Shown one piece after another: positions 10,450-21,566 of a stretch of 64,000 nt of DNA; within the stretch, counting starts at the first letter, position 1, and each line of letters starts with the position of its first letter. Made by a program: the position numbers and the translations under genes. This DNA comes from Lonicera japonica (Eukaryota > Streptophyta > Magnoliopsida > Dipsacales > Caprifoliaceae), in contig JAKCWG010000953.1 of NCBI GenBank assembly GCA_021464415.1, positions 310,001 through 374,000 of the forward strand, in the 5' to 3' direction. The notes beneath the pieces are model-generated. The model saw only the letters and a list, made by a program, of their open reading frames with translations, was not told the DNA's origin and searched no databases.

Positions 10450-13400
10450 TGTGACGCCCTGAATCCCGTTCTGAGATTTTCATCTCCGGGACCCGGTTTA
10501 ATCACGGATGCCATGCACGACGGCTGATTTAAAATATAAAAATCACAACTTTTAAAAAGTTTTCTCAAATAAAACATGATCTTGTTTAAAAGCTCATTTT
10601 ACAAAATCACAGCATGTGAAGTTTATCTAAATAAGAAACCGGCCTGTAAGGTTTAAAACCATTTAGTACGAATAATCACATCCAACCACAATTTCAAATC
10701 CACTCCACATATATAAAACCATTTATACAAATTTACAATATAAATTGTTTATCAAATCATAGTCCATTTACAATCAACGGAAACCGAAACGACTATACAA
10801 TATAGTCCTTTCCCGAAGAAGGACCAGACGCAGACTGTGGATATCAGAGGCCTCTATACATGTATGTCATGCGCCACCCGAGAAGCTATGCCTGCAAAAC
10901 TGTTAGAAAACGAGATGAGTCAAATCCGGGCTCAATGGGAACTATATAGGTTTTGTATAGAAAATACTTTACTTTAATGTAATAGTTTGAAAACGTGCAA
11001 TGCAATGTAATGCAAACTGAGTGCATACAACCCCACTAAGACTTCTATCCTAGCTACCCGAAATCCATTTACCCAACAACCCGATCTCTCCTCTAACCAT
11101 CCATAAGATAAAACTCTAAGGAATTTTCACAACTCGAGGAGATCGCTAGTCCAAAGTCACCTCGTATCAAACTCTAGCTTCCTAAGGTTTGACATGCTAC
11201 AGACTATCCACTCTCATGTGTAACTCAAACTCTTCTATGCTATCCGGTCCTTATTCCGTATGACGTAACTATTGGCCAAGTATTTATTATTTTCTCTTTA
11301 ATTATAATTCATTACGGAGCCTATACTTGGCCAGCTAATAGGCTTCGCCCCAAGATCCTTCGTCTAAGCCGTTATGTTACGGCGTACCCTCTTTAAATTA
11401 TGTCATTAGCTATGATTTCCCCTTTCAATTATTAGTACATTATATGCATTATGATCTGGCTCACTATTTCGTAATCCGTACACGTCCGTATACCCATACA
11501 TTATTCTTAAGTTCAATAGTTATTATCTCTTTCCACTTTATATATTAATACATTATGAAAGGCTCGGCAGTTCTCTACGTGTACCCTGTTTTGTCTAGAT
11601 GTATCTGTATAAGTCTTTATATCACCTATATCATAGCTGAGGCAACATACATAAACCAATACGAGACATGATACGATACAATAATAATAACATCATAATC
11701 ACAATATCACAACAACTTTCGTATCACGTCTCTAGTATAATGCCTCAGTTTCACTTTGCGGTCAGTCCAAGCCTAGAACAATGGATCTCAAAAGGTCCAA
11801 GGTTATTATCCATGTCTCCTCCGAGTGGAGAGTGGCTCAGGGACTTGTTCTCCAAGTAATTCATTCAGAGATAACCATGCAGGACATTTTCCCAGGAATA
11901 AACTGCGAATAGTTAACGAAGAGAACACCTCATACAAGCCATCTCAACACTCCGGAAAGAACTACACTAGGCGATACCCTAGCAGGATAATGACCATTAG
12001 TAACCCAACTACTTCCCGGGAAACTCACCATTTGGAAAGTAGTGGCACACGAGACCTGCTCTGTTGCCAAGGAAACTCGTCTAACTGAGAACACATAGTC
12101 CTGTCGAAAGGCAAGATACATAGAGTGGGCTCTCTTTTGTGGGCAACCACAACCACCAGCGGAGTCACCGACTTCATTTTCTCCGTGCACGGTTTAGGAA
12201 TTTTCACCCATGGGCGGCAATAGGCGGCAAATCTTCGAGTCACGGGGAGCTACCCGGTGCTCGGTCAATCATATCCAGCCCATACGTGTGATCGCATCAA
12301 TAAGAATATCTCGATTCCTCATTCAACAACATATATAATCATCAAATCATCCATCACACGTATGGCTAACAACATATATATACAATCACACAATCGTCAT
12401 CATGATAATCATCGTTCATTCATCATTCATTACATCATCATTATTATCGATACAATTATCCGGGACCCTATAATTTAACTAATAATTCCCATAATTCGGC
12501 CGATTGATTCGTTATCAATATATATTACATCTCATTATGTGTCATATGTATCAAACTACGGTTATAAGCGTTCTATGTAGTTCTCAAGCCTCGTAGCCCA
12601 ACTAAGCATTAATTATCGTGCTTCTAGTTTAACTAGTGTACATATAATTTTTCCTAGACATATACAATTCCATTCAAGGCATCCTATGCCCCATCAACAA
12701 TATTTACTACATCACTAGATAACATCCATGTCATATCCTTGTTACTAGTGCCTACCACACATCGTACAAGGCTCTAAACTCAAGGAATGTTGCGCTTCAT
12801 TATGCCCTAACGGGTTCTTGGTTCAACACACATGGATAGAGTTCAACACTCTTAACTATATACGTATACATGCATATTTATTCCATATAATTCATAATCA
12901 ACCATGATTCAAGCATTAATCTCCAAATCCTCTCTAGCCTAGTTCATTCCCTCTACAATGAGGATACGATGTGTAGGTGAGAGAACAAGGCTCACAACAT
13001 AGTAATAAATGATGATACTTGATATATAAGTGATAATCTATCCATATGCATCACTAATCAAAGATTTACCTCGGCCAAACCCCATGAGAAGCAAACAACA
13101 TGTAGTTTTGATGAAAATCCCCAATTTGAGTTCAAAACTCTAATTCAATGAGTAATAATTTGAAATCAAGGGTTTAGTACTAGTGTTCCCACCTTAGAGT
13201 AGCTATATCAAGGGGTTGAGGAAGCGTAGACGTCGTCTTGCCAAAACCCTAGCTCGCCTCCGAGCTCCACGTGCGAAGACGAAGGTGGAAGACGATGAAT
13301 AGTGAAAAAGGAAGTGATTTGAGGCTCCAATCTTGTAGGAGGATGAAGAAGCTCCAAGAATCTCCCCCCTCTCTCTCTGTAGAACTCTCTAGAGTGTGGT

Positions 13401-13960
13401 GTATGTGTATAGCTCGAAAATGAGGAGTGGTGGGTGTTAAACATGTGAAAAACGGGTTTAAAACGCTCAAAATCGACATTTAGGTGAACCATGATCGATC
13501 ATGGATCCCCCATGATCGATCATGAACCCTTTTGGAACTCCTCTGGAGGACGATGATCGATCATGGCCTTCCATGATCGATCATGGAAGTCACTATAGCA
13601 GCAAATGACTTTCTGAGCTCGAAACGGACCTCGAAATGGCTGAATCTTGACTCGGCCCAAACACAAAAGTTGTAGCACTCGAAATGGATATCGGCTGAAG
13701 AAGTTAAGGCCTCTCAAAGTTGGCCAAAAATTGACAAATAGCAAAAAGTCGAAACACGCGATTATCACCTCGGTTTCAACTTGAACCACTTGAATAACGT
13801 AATGATTACTCCCTCAAACTAAATATAACTAACATGACATGATAAAAGTATCGGGTTGAGTACTAAGGGTTCAAAACCCAATGCTCGCTCTCTAACGGAG
13901 ATTAAGCCATACCAGGTTTAAGAGAAGGTCAAAGCGAAAAAAGGAACACGGGGTATTACA
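10450..13960 (-). mobile_element. Ty3/gypsy-type solo LTR (3,511 bp), TSD CTATA
   Basis: On the plus strand it reads TGTGACGCCC at the left and GGGGTATTACA at the right, the reverse complement of TGTAATACCCC...GGGCGTCACA. Identical 5-bp duplications CTATA flank it at 10445-10449 and 13961-13965. No internal region remains. Its promoter side (13480-13590) holds four ATCGAT-centred dyads, two of them perfect 16-bp palindromes. The segment 13470-13760 is nearly the same as the plus-strand LTR at 37747, so the two are one family. Confidence 0.93.
13489..13586 (-). promoter_or_regulatory. Four ATCGAT-centred palindromes in LTR promoter region
   Basis: Perfect CCATGATCGATCATGG at 13489-13504 and 13571-13586, CATGATCGATCATG at 13511-13524, and ATGATCGATCAT at 13553-13564. 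They lie between the U3 start (right) and the presumed transcription start (left). Function is inferred only from position and dyad symmetry. Confidence 0.7.
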
Positions 13961-13965
13961 CTATA

Positions 13966-14820
13966 TCTTTCAATCAATCCACCACAACAATGATTGTAAT
14001 AGAAAATTCCTAGTCCACACAATTTGCAGGTTAGAAATATAAAACCAAAAAAAAAAAAGAATTGGGAATCAAAAGACCTAAAAGACTTCTTAGAATCTTA
14101 TTAAATGAACTATGGAAAAACATGAAACCCTTGATTGGGTTTTGTTTATGGTAAAAATTATTTTGCTATCACGGTGTCAATATTAGTTCCCAAAGTCAAA
14201 ATCCGTGTGGCCCCTCTTTCTAGAAATTCATGAAATTGAACGTGTATATAAATTGTGTGTGTATATATATATTTGTACCAAAAAATAAAAATAAATTGTA
14301 TATATACATTTATATATATTGTATGTATGATTTATTCATATATATATATGTATATAATCTTTGAGACCACTTTGTCTTGTGTCTAGAATTTCATAAAATT
14401 GAACACGTAAATGAATTGCATACATACATACATACATAAAATAGAATCTATTAATGTTGTTTATTTGCTTTACCAATAAACATGCGATCAATATTTCAAT
14501 GGAAAAAATCGACAATTATTGAAGAGGTGAAAGATTGGGAGTTGAAGTTAAATATGAAAATAGATTAGGGCTAGTTTGGTTTAAAATATTAGATATTTTA
14601 TATTAAATTTAAAACATTAAGTGGGTGAAAAGAATAATTATGTGGGTATATTTAAAACCACCCTTAGCCTATAGTATAACAAAAAAAAAAAGAGTTGGCC
14701 CTTCATAAACTAGTATGTCAAAAAGAATGGGAAATTTGACATAAGGACTCATTCAAATAATAACATAATTATAAAGGATACTTATAAATTAGCCATGTAA
14801 ATTAAGGAAACTATACAAAA
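13966..14820. other. AT-rich intergenic sequence
   Basis: No coding signal. Includes TA/TATG-rich stretches at 14255-14350 and a CATA run at about 14420-14440. The stretch 14570-14660 contains a CTAGTTTGGTTTAAA word like those in small MITEs, but the element cannot be delimited. Confidence 0.5.
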
Positions 14821-14867
14821 AAGACATTAATACCCCTTCTTTATGACATCTCACGTTTCATCAGAAT

Positions 14868-15190
14868 TGGTGCTAAATCTGTTTAGCACCATTCCTTATA
14901 ATATCTCATGTCTCATCAGAATTGGTACTAAGTGGTTTTAGCACTAATGGTGCCAAAACATTGGTGCTAAATCTGTTTTAGTATCAATAGAAAACAGAGA
15001 ACAATAAAATTCATGGTACTAAAACAGATTTAGCACTCATCCAATGCTACATATAAAGGTGATTTTAGCACCAAACCCACCAATGGTGCTAAATCATATT
15101 TAGCACCCATCCAATGCTACACATTAAGTTAATTTTAGCCAATGGTGCTAAATATGCTTAACACTAATGGTGCTAAATCTGTTTTAGCAG
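14868..15190. repeat. Cluster of GGTGCTAAA / TTTAGCACC inverted motifs
   Basis: At least nine copies of TGGTGCTAAAT or its complement (e.g. around 14868, 14881, 14960, 15032, 15075, 15090, 15146 and 15170), often as hairpin pairs such as GGTGCTAAATCTGTTTAGCACC-like arms. A longer unit containing CATCCAATGCTACA repeats at about 15035 and 15108. It resembles subterminal repeats of a non-autonomous DNA transposon, but no terminal repeat or duplication could be assigned. Confidence 0.55.
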
Positions 15191-15487
15191 CAATACAAAA
15201 TAGAGAAAACAAAATTGATGAGATTATCATCCACTCAATTTATTTATATGTATATATATATGAATCGACATAAGGTTCGTCAAAAAAAAATGAGTTGCGA
15301 TCAAATATTTTTTTCAAATCTTGTTCGGCTGTTGAAATTGATCGATTTCGATAGTAAAACGACCTTTGATTGTCTTGATTTTTTGCATAATTAAAATAAC
15401 TTTGTCTTCTGAACAACATATCCCAAAATCAACCCAATCCAATGGTTCAATCAAAAGTAATATATGTTTTATATTGTACCTGCAAAG

Positions 15488-15504
15488 AAGAAGAAGAAGA
15501 TGAA

Positions 15505-15536
<32 letters not shown>

Positions 15537-15593
15537 GAAAGGCACTCCTCTCGGCGATACAATCGAAAAGTCGGGTGGTGGTGGTGGTGGTGG
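15488..15593. repeat. Compound (GAA)n, (GAT)n and (GGT)n microsatellite
   Basis: GAA repeats, then about ten GAT copies, and after a short gap a GGT run at about 15574-15591. Open frames here are poly-Asp, poly-Met, poly-Ser or poly-Val products of the repeat and are not genes. Confidence 0.9.
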
Positions 15594-15729
15594 AAGAGGT
15601 GAGATCGATGGTGAGGAGGTCAGAGAAAGAGGACAATTGTTTAGGGGCTGAGAGAGAAAGAGACGGGAGTGAGTGAGCAAGAGAGAGATGGGCATTGCTT
15701 ATGGTATTTTTGTCCATCAACATTTATCA

Positions 15730-16924
15730 TTTTCCTTAAAATAAATTAATATTATGAAAAGTGTAATTATAAAACCAAATTATGAAATTAGTATTACTCC
15801 CCTTTATTAAATATAAGTCTATCTTTAGAGTTATAAAACATTACGGAGCAATGCCCTATAACCCATTATTTCCAGAAAGAAAATATTTTCCTTTATTTAC
15901 TTATTTTTTTATTTAAAAAAAAAAAAATGAAAAAGAAGAAGATATTAACAACAATATTTATCCAATGCTAGTAAAAGCACCCTCAAAAACCAACTTCAAC
16001 ACCCTTTTTCAAAAAATAAAAAAGTCATGAGTTATTGAATAATTCTAGTAAAAGCACCCATATTTAAAATAGTGTTTATTTCCTTCTGTTATGCGATTCT
16101 CCTCTCGGACTTGCGAGATGGTGGATGGATCATCCTCAAAATTTAGACCTTTTTAATAATATACTTTTCATTTATGATGATTAAATTTTTTTAATGAAAC
16201 CTTTAAACCAAACCACCATAGCAGTGCACTCCAAGAATTACCTAAGTGCTATTAATCTTTAGCAAAGGAAGTGGAGAGAGAGAGAGAGAGAAGAGATCAT
16301 TAGCTTACTCCCGTTAGCAGATCATTAGCTTGAAATAAATAATTATATATATATATAAGAAATGGAACACCATTTTAAGGTGTGTTTCAAAAAATTTGGT
16401 ACTCTCTTGTTTTATTTTTTGAATTTACTCCCGTTAGCTTTCACTTAGTATTCCTGCTAAAAAAAAAAAATTGTATGTTTTATAGACTTCTCTAATTATT
16501 GAAGGTGCTTTTATAAAATAAAAAAATCTATATGGGTGCAAAAATAAAGAGAAAATTAAATTTGTAGGGTGCCTTTAGTGACTCCCTATTTATACTACTT
16601 CAAATAGGAACAACACCATAAGATAATATTCATTCTGGCTAAGAATCAACCACAACATTTAAACTCAATTCTCCACCATGTTTCCTAATTTCACTTACAT
16701 CACGTAATGTGGGTAGGAACCCACTACTCCACATGAGCATCTTTTTCTTTTTCTTTCTTTTTTCTTTTTTTAATAAACTCTATTCGAGGATTAGAACGGA
16801 AAATTTTAGTAAGAAATTGTATGCGCTACACAAATTGCAATAGCACTCTCCAGCCTTTAAAGGTGTTTGAAAGTACCCTTCTTTGACCCTGAATCACCGC
16901 AGCTCTCGAGTCCTTCTTTAAAAA
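15730..16924. other. AT-rich intergenic sequence
   Basis: No gene. Contains (GA)n at about 16273-16290 and (TA)n at about 16345-16358. Words AGTAAAAGCACCC (15969, 16048) and AGGTGCTTTTA (16504) sit in opposite orientations about 540 bp apart, possibly the ends of a decayed MITE. Confidence 0.5.
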
Positions 16925-16930
16925 CTTAAG

Positions 16931-17232
16931 GTGTTATTTGGTTGAGTTTTAAAAAAATATTTTAGGTGTTTTCTTTAAAAAAAAAATAAAAATAAAATCA
17001 TATTTGGTTCAACAATTTTTAAAACTTCTTTCAACTAATAAAAAATTCTTTTTGGTTTATTTTTTATTTTATATTTTAGAAAACTTTAAGAAATGAATAA
17101 AAAAACAAAGATTATATTTTTTGTAAAATTTTAAATAATGTACCATATACAAATCGAATTAAAAAGCAGTTTTAAAAAATTATACTAAAAAGTAAATTTT
17201 AAATTAGATATTTAAAACACCAACCAAATAGA
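16931..17232. mobile_element. Possible MITE with TATTTGGTTG-type ends
   Basis: Left end GTGTTATTTGGTTGAG and right end CACCAACCAAATAGA are inverted copies sharing about ten bases, enclosing AT-rich non-coding DNA of roughly 300 bp. Internal copies of GTTTTAAAA extend the symmetry. No clear target duplication was found, so the call is tentative. Confidence 0.35.
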
Positions 17233-17381
17233 ATTTGATTCCGCTCTGGTTCCGTCATAGCATCCACTCCCAAGAAAGACTTGCTTTCGCTTTGAATTTG
17301 CCATTCTTGCATCACAATTCCCTTAGGAATTAATCATTTATCTTGTCAAACTGAGACTAATGGGTTTCGAACACTTTGCAC

Positions 17382-17890
17382 TAGGGCTGGGAAAATAGAA
17401 CCGAGAACCGGTCCGAACCAAACCGATAAAAACCGGTTCGGTTCGGTTCTTCAAAATTTGCTAATTTTTTTTAACGGTTCGGTTCTTGTCATTTGTTAAC
17501 GGTTCGGTTAACGGTTCTTAATATAATTTCTTTCCAATAACCGTTAAGGAACCGTTATTGAAGTTTTCCTTCTAAGCTCTATTCCAATGCTTAAGAACCG
17601 AACCTTTAGAACCATTAGAACCGTTATTTCTTTCCAATAATCGTTAATATTTCGGTTTTTCTCTTGTTAATGGTTAACCAATAAATCGAAAGAACCGAAT
17701 AATCATTAATATTTTGGTTTTTCTTTTCTTAACAGTTAACCGATAAATTGGAGGAACCGAACCATTAGAACCAGTTTGGTTCTTAAACAATTCTTCACTT
17801 TTTTATACTTAGAACCGAACCGTTATAATTTAATTGTTCGGTTAACGGTTCTTCGAAAATTGGCTAGGAACCGAACCGGTCCCAGCCCTA
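17382..17890. mobile_element. hAT-type MITE (509 bp), TSD CTTTGCAC
   Basis: Terminal repeats TAGGGCTGGGA and TCCCAGCCCTA are exact inverted copies, and the 8-bp sequence CTTTGCAC is duplicated perfectly at 17374-17381 and 17891-17898. The interior consists of many AACGGTTCGGTT / AACCGAACCGTT words in both orientations and has no coding capacity. The 8-bp duplication and TAGGG ends identify the hAT superfamily. Confidence 0.95.
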
Positions 17891-18135
17891 CTTTGCACTC
17901 GTGTAAAAAATGGACAGTAATACCTGCTACGGTGATAAAGCATTAACCACGTACTATCCTAATTTGTTAAAAACAACAAACTGAGCAAATCGCAATCTTA
18001 TGCGGAAGAGGAATATTACAATCATCTAATTGGGGAGTAAAAGATACTTTCTTTACTAAATTGATATAATTAATAATCTTAAAATTGCAAGTGCCGTTCA
18101 GCTTAGTTTGACTTTTAAGCAGCTCAGATCTAAAA

Positions 18136-18813
18136 TTGGGTTTGAATGAAGGAAATGCTGGTTACTTTGTAACAACTACACATGATAGTTCAGATTTGAA
18201 CAATAGTACACAGCTGACTAACTCCTCTGTTTTGAAACAGGTGCAAAGTAAGAATAATAGGGAAGAGGAGCTGACAACCCTACATGTACAAGCAACTCCA
18301 AATGAGAAGATTGAGAAACCTACCAGTCAGACCATGCTAGGCATCAATACGGCGGACGTAGAAGGAACAATTAATATAACCCAACTCGGGAACCAATACA
18401 CCAGCCAGGTGGAAGCCCCATCCCAAATTAACCTTGACCACTCTAAATCCATTACCATCACCACAGTTACCAACACGAACCCTACCTTATTGTATCCCCC
18501 ACCTGAATCCCTCCCACCTCATATCACTACGAGTATCTCAAAAATACCAACAAAACCACCAGATCCAAACTATGGAGGACGTGCTGACTCACAGGCTGGG
18601 AAAGAATGCTGTAAAGATATCACTGGAAGCGGTGGAGGAAGAGAAACAAATAATAGAGGTGAGTTGGACGGTAAACCAAGTCAGACTCAATGTAGAACCA
18701 GAGCAGTTCAAGCAGAGAGGCACAAGGGCACACGCGGTCCAGATGGCGGCGACAACGTCAACGCTGGAAACCCAGCAAAGGGTAAAGCCGATAACAGCTT
18801 GGCCAAACAGTGA
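18136..18813 (+). pseudogene. LINE ORF1-like C-terminal remnant
   Basis: A 225-codon frame rich in Thr, Asn, Pro and Ser, low complexity, with no recognisable zinc knuckle or RNA-binding domain. It lies directly upstream of the endonuclease, where ORF1 ends in plant L1 elements, and overlaps the ORF2 frame from about 18434 on. The second frame has better-looking charged sequence from 18575 (HRLGKNAVKISLEAVEEEK), so a frameshift near 18570 is likely. The usual N-terminal DUF4283 and CCHC parts are absent. Confidence 0.5.
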
Positions 18814-18844
18814 GAAGCTCCTTATTTTACCTCAAGTTTCCTCC

Positions 18845-21407
18845 ATGAAGATCCTTGTTTGGAATTGCCACGGAGATGGCAACAATAACTTTAGAAATTC
18901 GTTAAGGGACCTTCACAAGGACCATTGCTTAGATATGGTTGTTCTCATGGAGACTAAGATCAGTTTTGCTCAAGTGGAGGATGTGTTCAGGCAGTACGGT
19001 TTTGCGGACTCTATCACTGTAGATCCTGTGGGAAAGGTAGTGGGATTTGGGTTGTCTGGAACTCCTCTAATGTAAATCTCACACATTACCACACATCAAG
19101 TCAATGTATTCATGCTATGGTCACCAAAAATAATTACGAGGAGTGGCTCTTATCTGTTGTCTATGCCAGTCCAAATCACTATTTAAGGGACAAGCTATGG
19201 AGTAACCTTGCAGTGGTGGCAGAATTCTACAATGTTCCATGGCTCGTGGCTGGGGACTTTAATGATCATGCTGATGATAGTGAAAAAAGAAGCTTTGGAG
19301 AGACATCGGACAATAGACGAATGTATAAATTTGTGACAAATATCAACCAGTGCAACTTGATAGAGTTGGGATGCAATGGGCCCAGACTGACCTGGACGAA
19401 CAACAGGGGAGGCACTGACAACACCCTTGTTCGCCTTGACAGAGTGCTAGCTAACGAAGAATGGCGCATCAAATTCCCAGAAGCATCAGTATCCAACCTT
19501 CCGCGTAGGTCGTCTGATCACTGCCCTATGCTTATTAACACGGCAGGTATAACTTCTGTCCTCATTTCTAACCGTAACAGAACCTTTAGATTTCTTAATA
19601 GCTGGTTTGAGCACCCAAATTTCAATTCTGTTATTGATGGTTGTTGGGATAACTGTATTGAGATTCATCAGAATATTGTTAATTACGAGAAGAGTGTGAT
19701 AGCTTGGAATAAAAACATTTTTGGCAACATTTTTCAAAACAAGAAGCGCATTAAGGCCAGACTTTTAGGTATTCAGAAGGCCCAGGAGAATCAGTTCTCC
19801 CACAGCTTTGACAAACTCGAAAGAGTTTTGAAGAAAGATCTCTTGAGCATCCTCAAACAAGAGGAACTATTGTGGCACCAAAAATCTAGAACTAAATGGA
19901 TCACTCAAGGTGACAGGAACACTAGATTTTTCCACCTGTCTACTATTATAAGACGTAAAAAAATCGTATTGAAAGATTGCATGTGGATGGTGACTGGTGC
20001 CTTTGCGAGGATTAGATGAAAGAGCATGTTCAAAACTATTTCAATAGAATGTTTGATACTAATGCCGAGAATGATTTACATGATATCTCCTTCCCCTCCT
20101 CACCTATTATTAGTGATAGGGAGGGAAGCTGTATGAGTGTCAATGTGAGTAATATCGAAGTTAGAAAAGCCGTTTTTGGGATGCATCCCCTGAAGGCCCC
20201 GGGACCTGATGGCCTTCAACCTAAATTTTATCAAGTCTACTAGAATAAAATTGGGGCGAATGTTGTCGCTTTTGTTAAAAAATGTTTTCACAATTGGGCT
20301 TTCCCAGCTGACCTTAATAGATGCTTTATCACCCTCATCCCCAAAATTAACAACCCTGAGAGTATAAATCAGTTTCGACCTATTACACTTTGTAATGTTC
20401 TCTATAAAATCGTTTCCAAAGTTATTGTCAATAGGTTGAGACCCGTTTTAAATAAAATTGTGGGCCCGGCCCAAGCTAGCTTTCTCCCGGGTCGTCAAAC
20501 TATCGACAACATTATTGTCACACAGGAAATTATTCAAACTCTTAAGAGGAAAAAAGGGAAAAAGGGTGGTTTAGTGTTTAAAATCGATTTGGAAAAAGCG
20601 TATGATAAGCTATCATGGAACTTCATTGCTAAAGTTCTTAAGAATTTCCATTTTACCAATGATTGGATCAATTTGATTAGGAGCTGTATCACAGAAGGCA
20701 AAACCTCCATTCTTTGGAATGGTGAACCATTGGAACCTCTCAATATGCGAAGAGGTCTCAGACAAAGAGATCCCATGTCCCCTTATATCTTTGTCCTCTG
20801 CCTGGAGTACCTCTCGAATCTTATTAATAAAGCGGTGGAGGATAAAAATTGGAGAGGAGTGAAGGCCTCGGCTAATGGGCCTTGCATTTCCCATCTCTTC
20901 TTTGCGGATGATCTTATGCTTTTTTGTGAAGCTAAAGATAAATATTGTAAAGTCGTCATGGATATTTTGAATGATTTTTACGGGGTTTCGGGTCTTAAAG
21001 TCAACTTTAACAAATCTAAATTGTACGCCTCCCCCAATACTTCTGGCGGTGACGCTAACAAATTTAAGTCTGTTTGTGGTATTCCTGTCAGTAAGGATCT
21101 GGGTGTGTACTTGGGAGCTCCCATAATCCATGGGAGAGTCAAAAGAAATGATTTTAAGTTTGTGGTTGATAAGGTCCAGAGAAAGTTGGCTGGGTGGAAA
21201 GCCAAAGCTCTTACCTTCGCGGGTAGAGCTACTCTAGTTCAATCGGTGAGCTCGACTGTTCCGTATTACTACATGACCACTGTTTTGTTACCACAAAAAG
21301 TGTGTAGCGACATTGACAAACTGAACCGTGATTTCCTTTGGGGAAGTACAGAGGAGAAAAGGAAAACACATCTTGTTAAGTGGGAGAAGGTCTGTAGGCC
21401 TAAGTAA
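18845..21407 (+). pseudogene. LINE ORF2: endonuclease and reverse transcriptase, broken
   Basis: Starts at ATG 18845 with MKILVWNCHGDG, the usual opening of plant L1 ORF2. The endonuclease spans to about 19550 and shows METKI, AGDFND and SDHCP motifs, which hold the catalytic Glu, Asp, Asn and His. The RT spans about 20170-21000, with a KAPGPDGLQ motif, RPITLCNVLYKIVSK, FKIDLEKAYD and the catalytic FFADDLMLF (FADD box). Breaks: a frameshift near 19045, another near 19970-20000, a stop at 20010-20012 and a TAG at 20241-20243 where Trp is expected. It ends with TAA at 21405-21407 after VCRPK, so the C-terminal domain is gone. It cannot encode a functional enzyme. Confidence 0.93.
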
Positions 21408-21566
21408 CATACATATAAACGGGCCTAGAAAAATCGGGGGCCCTAGCATAGCAGAGGGTCCAAGATGATTGCTTGGGTCGCCTATACTCATGGCCATCTC
21501 TAAACCTATCCACCACCACCATTGGAACTCATCACCTATTTAACATTTGTATTGAACCTATAAAGA
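21408..21566. other. Short non-coding gap
   Basis: 159 bp between the LINE break and the next LTR; continues after that LTR at 24040. No feature recognised. Confidence 0.6.

Larger units (their letters stand above)
18100..21407 (+). mobile_element. L1-type LINE, 5' and coding part retained, 3' end lost
   Basis: Contains part of an ORF1-like frame, an apurinic-type endonuclease and a reverse transcriptase in the order of plant L1 elements. It stops about 100 codons after the RT core; the RNase H-like or zinc-finger C-terminus, 3' UTR and poly-A tail are missing. LINE copies are normally truncated at the 5' end, so loss of the 3' end points to a later deletion. The 5' boundary is approximate, and no target duplication can be found because the 3' end is absent. 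Confidence 0.85.

Noticed and set aside
15314..15723. Overlapping open frames in five of six directions with poly-Asp, poly-His, poly-Met or poly-Ser
   Set aside because: Created by GAA/GAT/GGT repeats; no start context or domain support.
20613..21131. 172-codon minus-strand frame
   Set aside because: Antisense shadow of the LINE reverse transcriptase.
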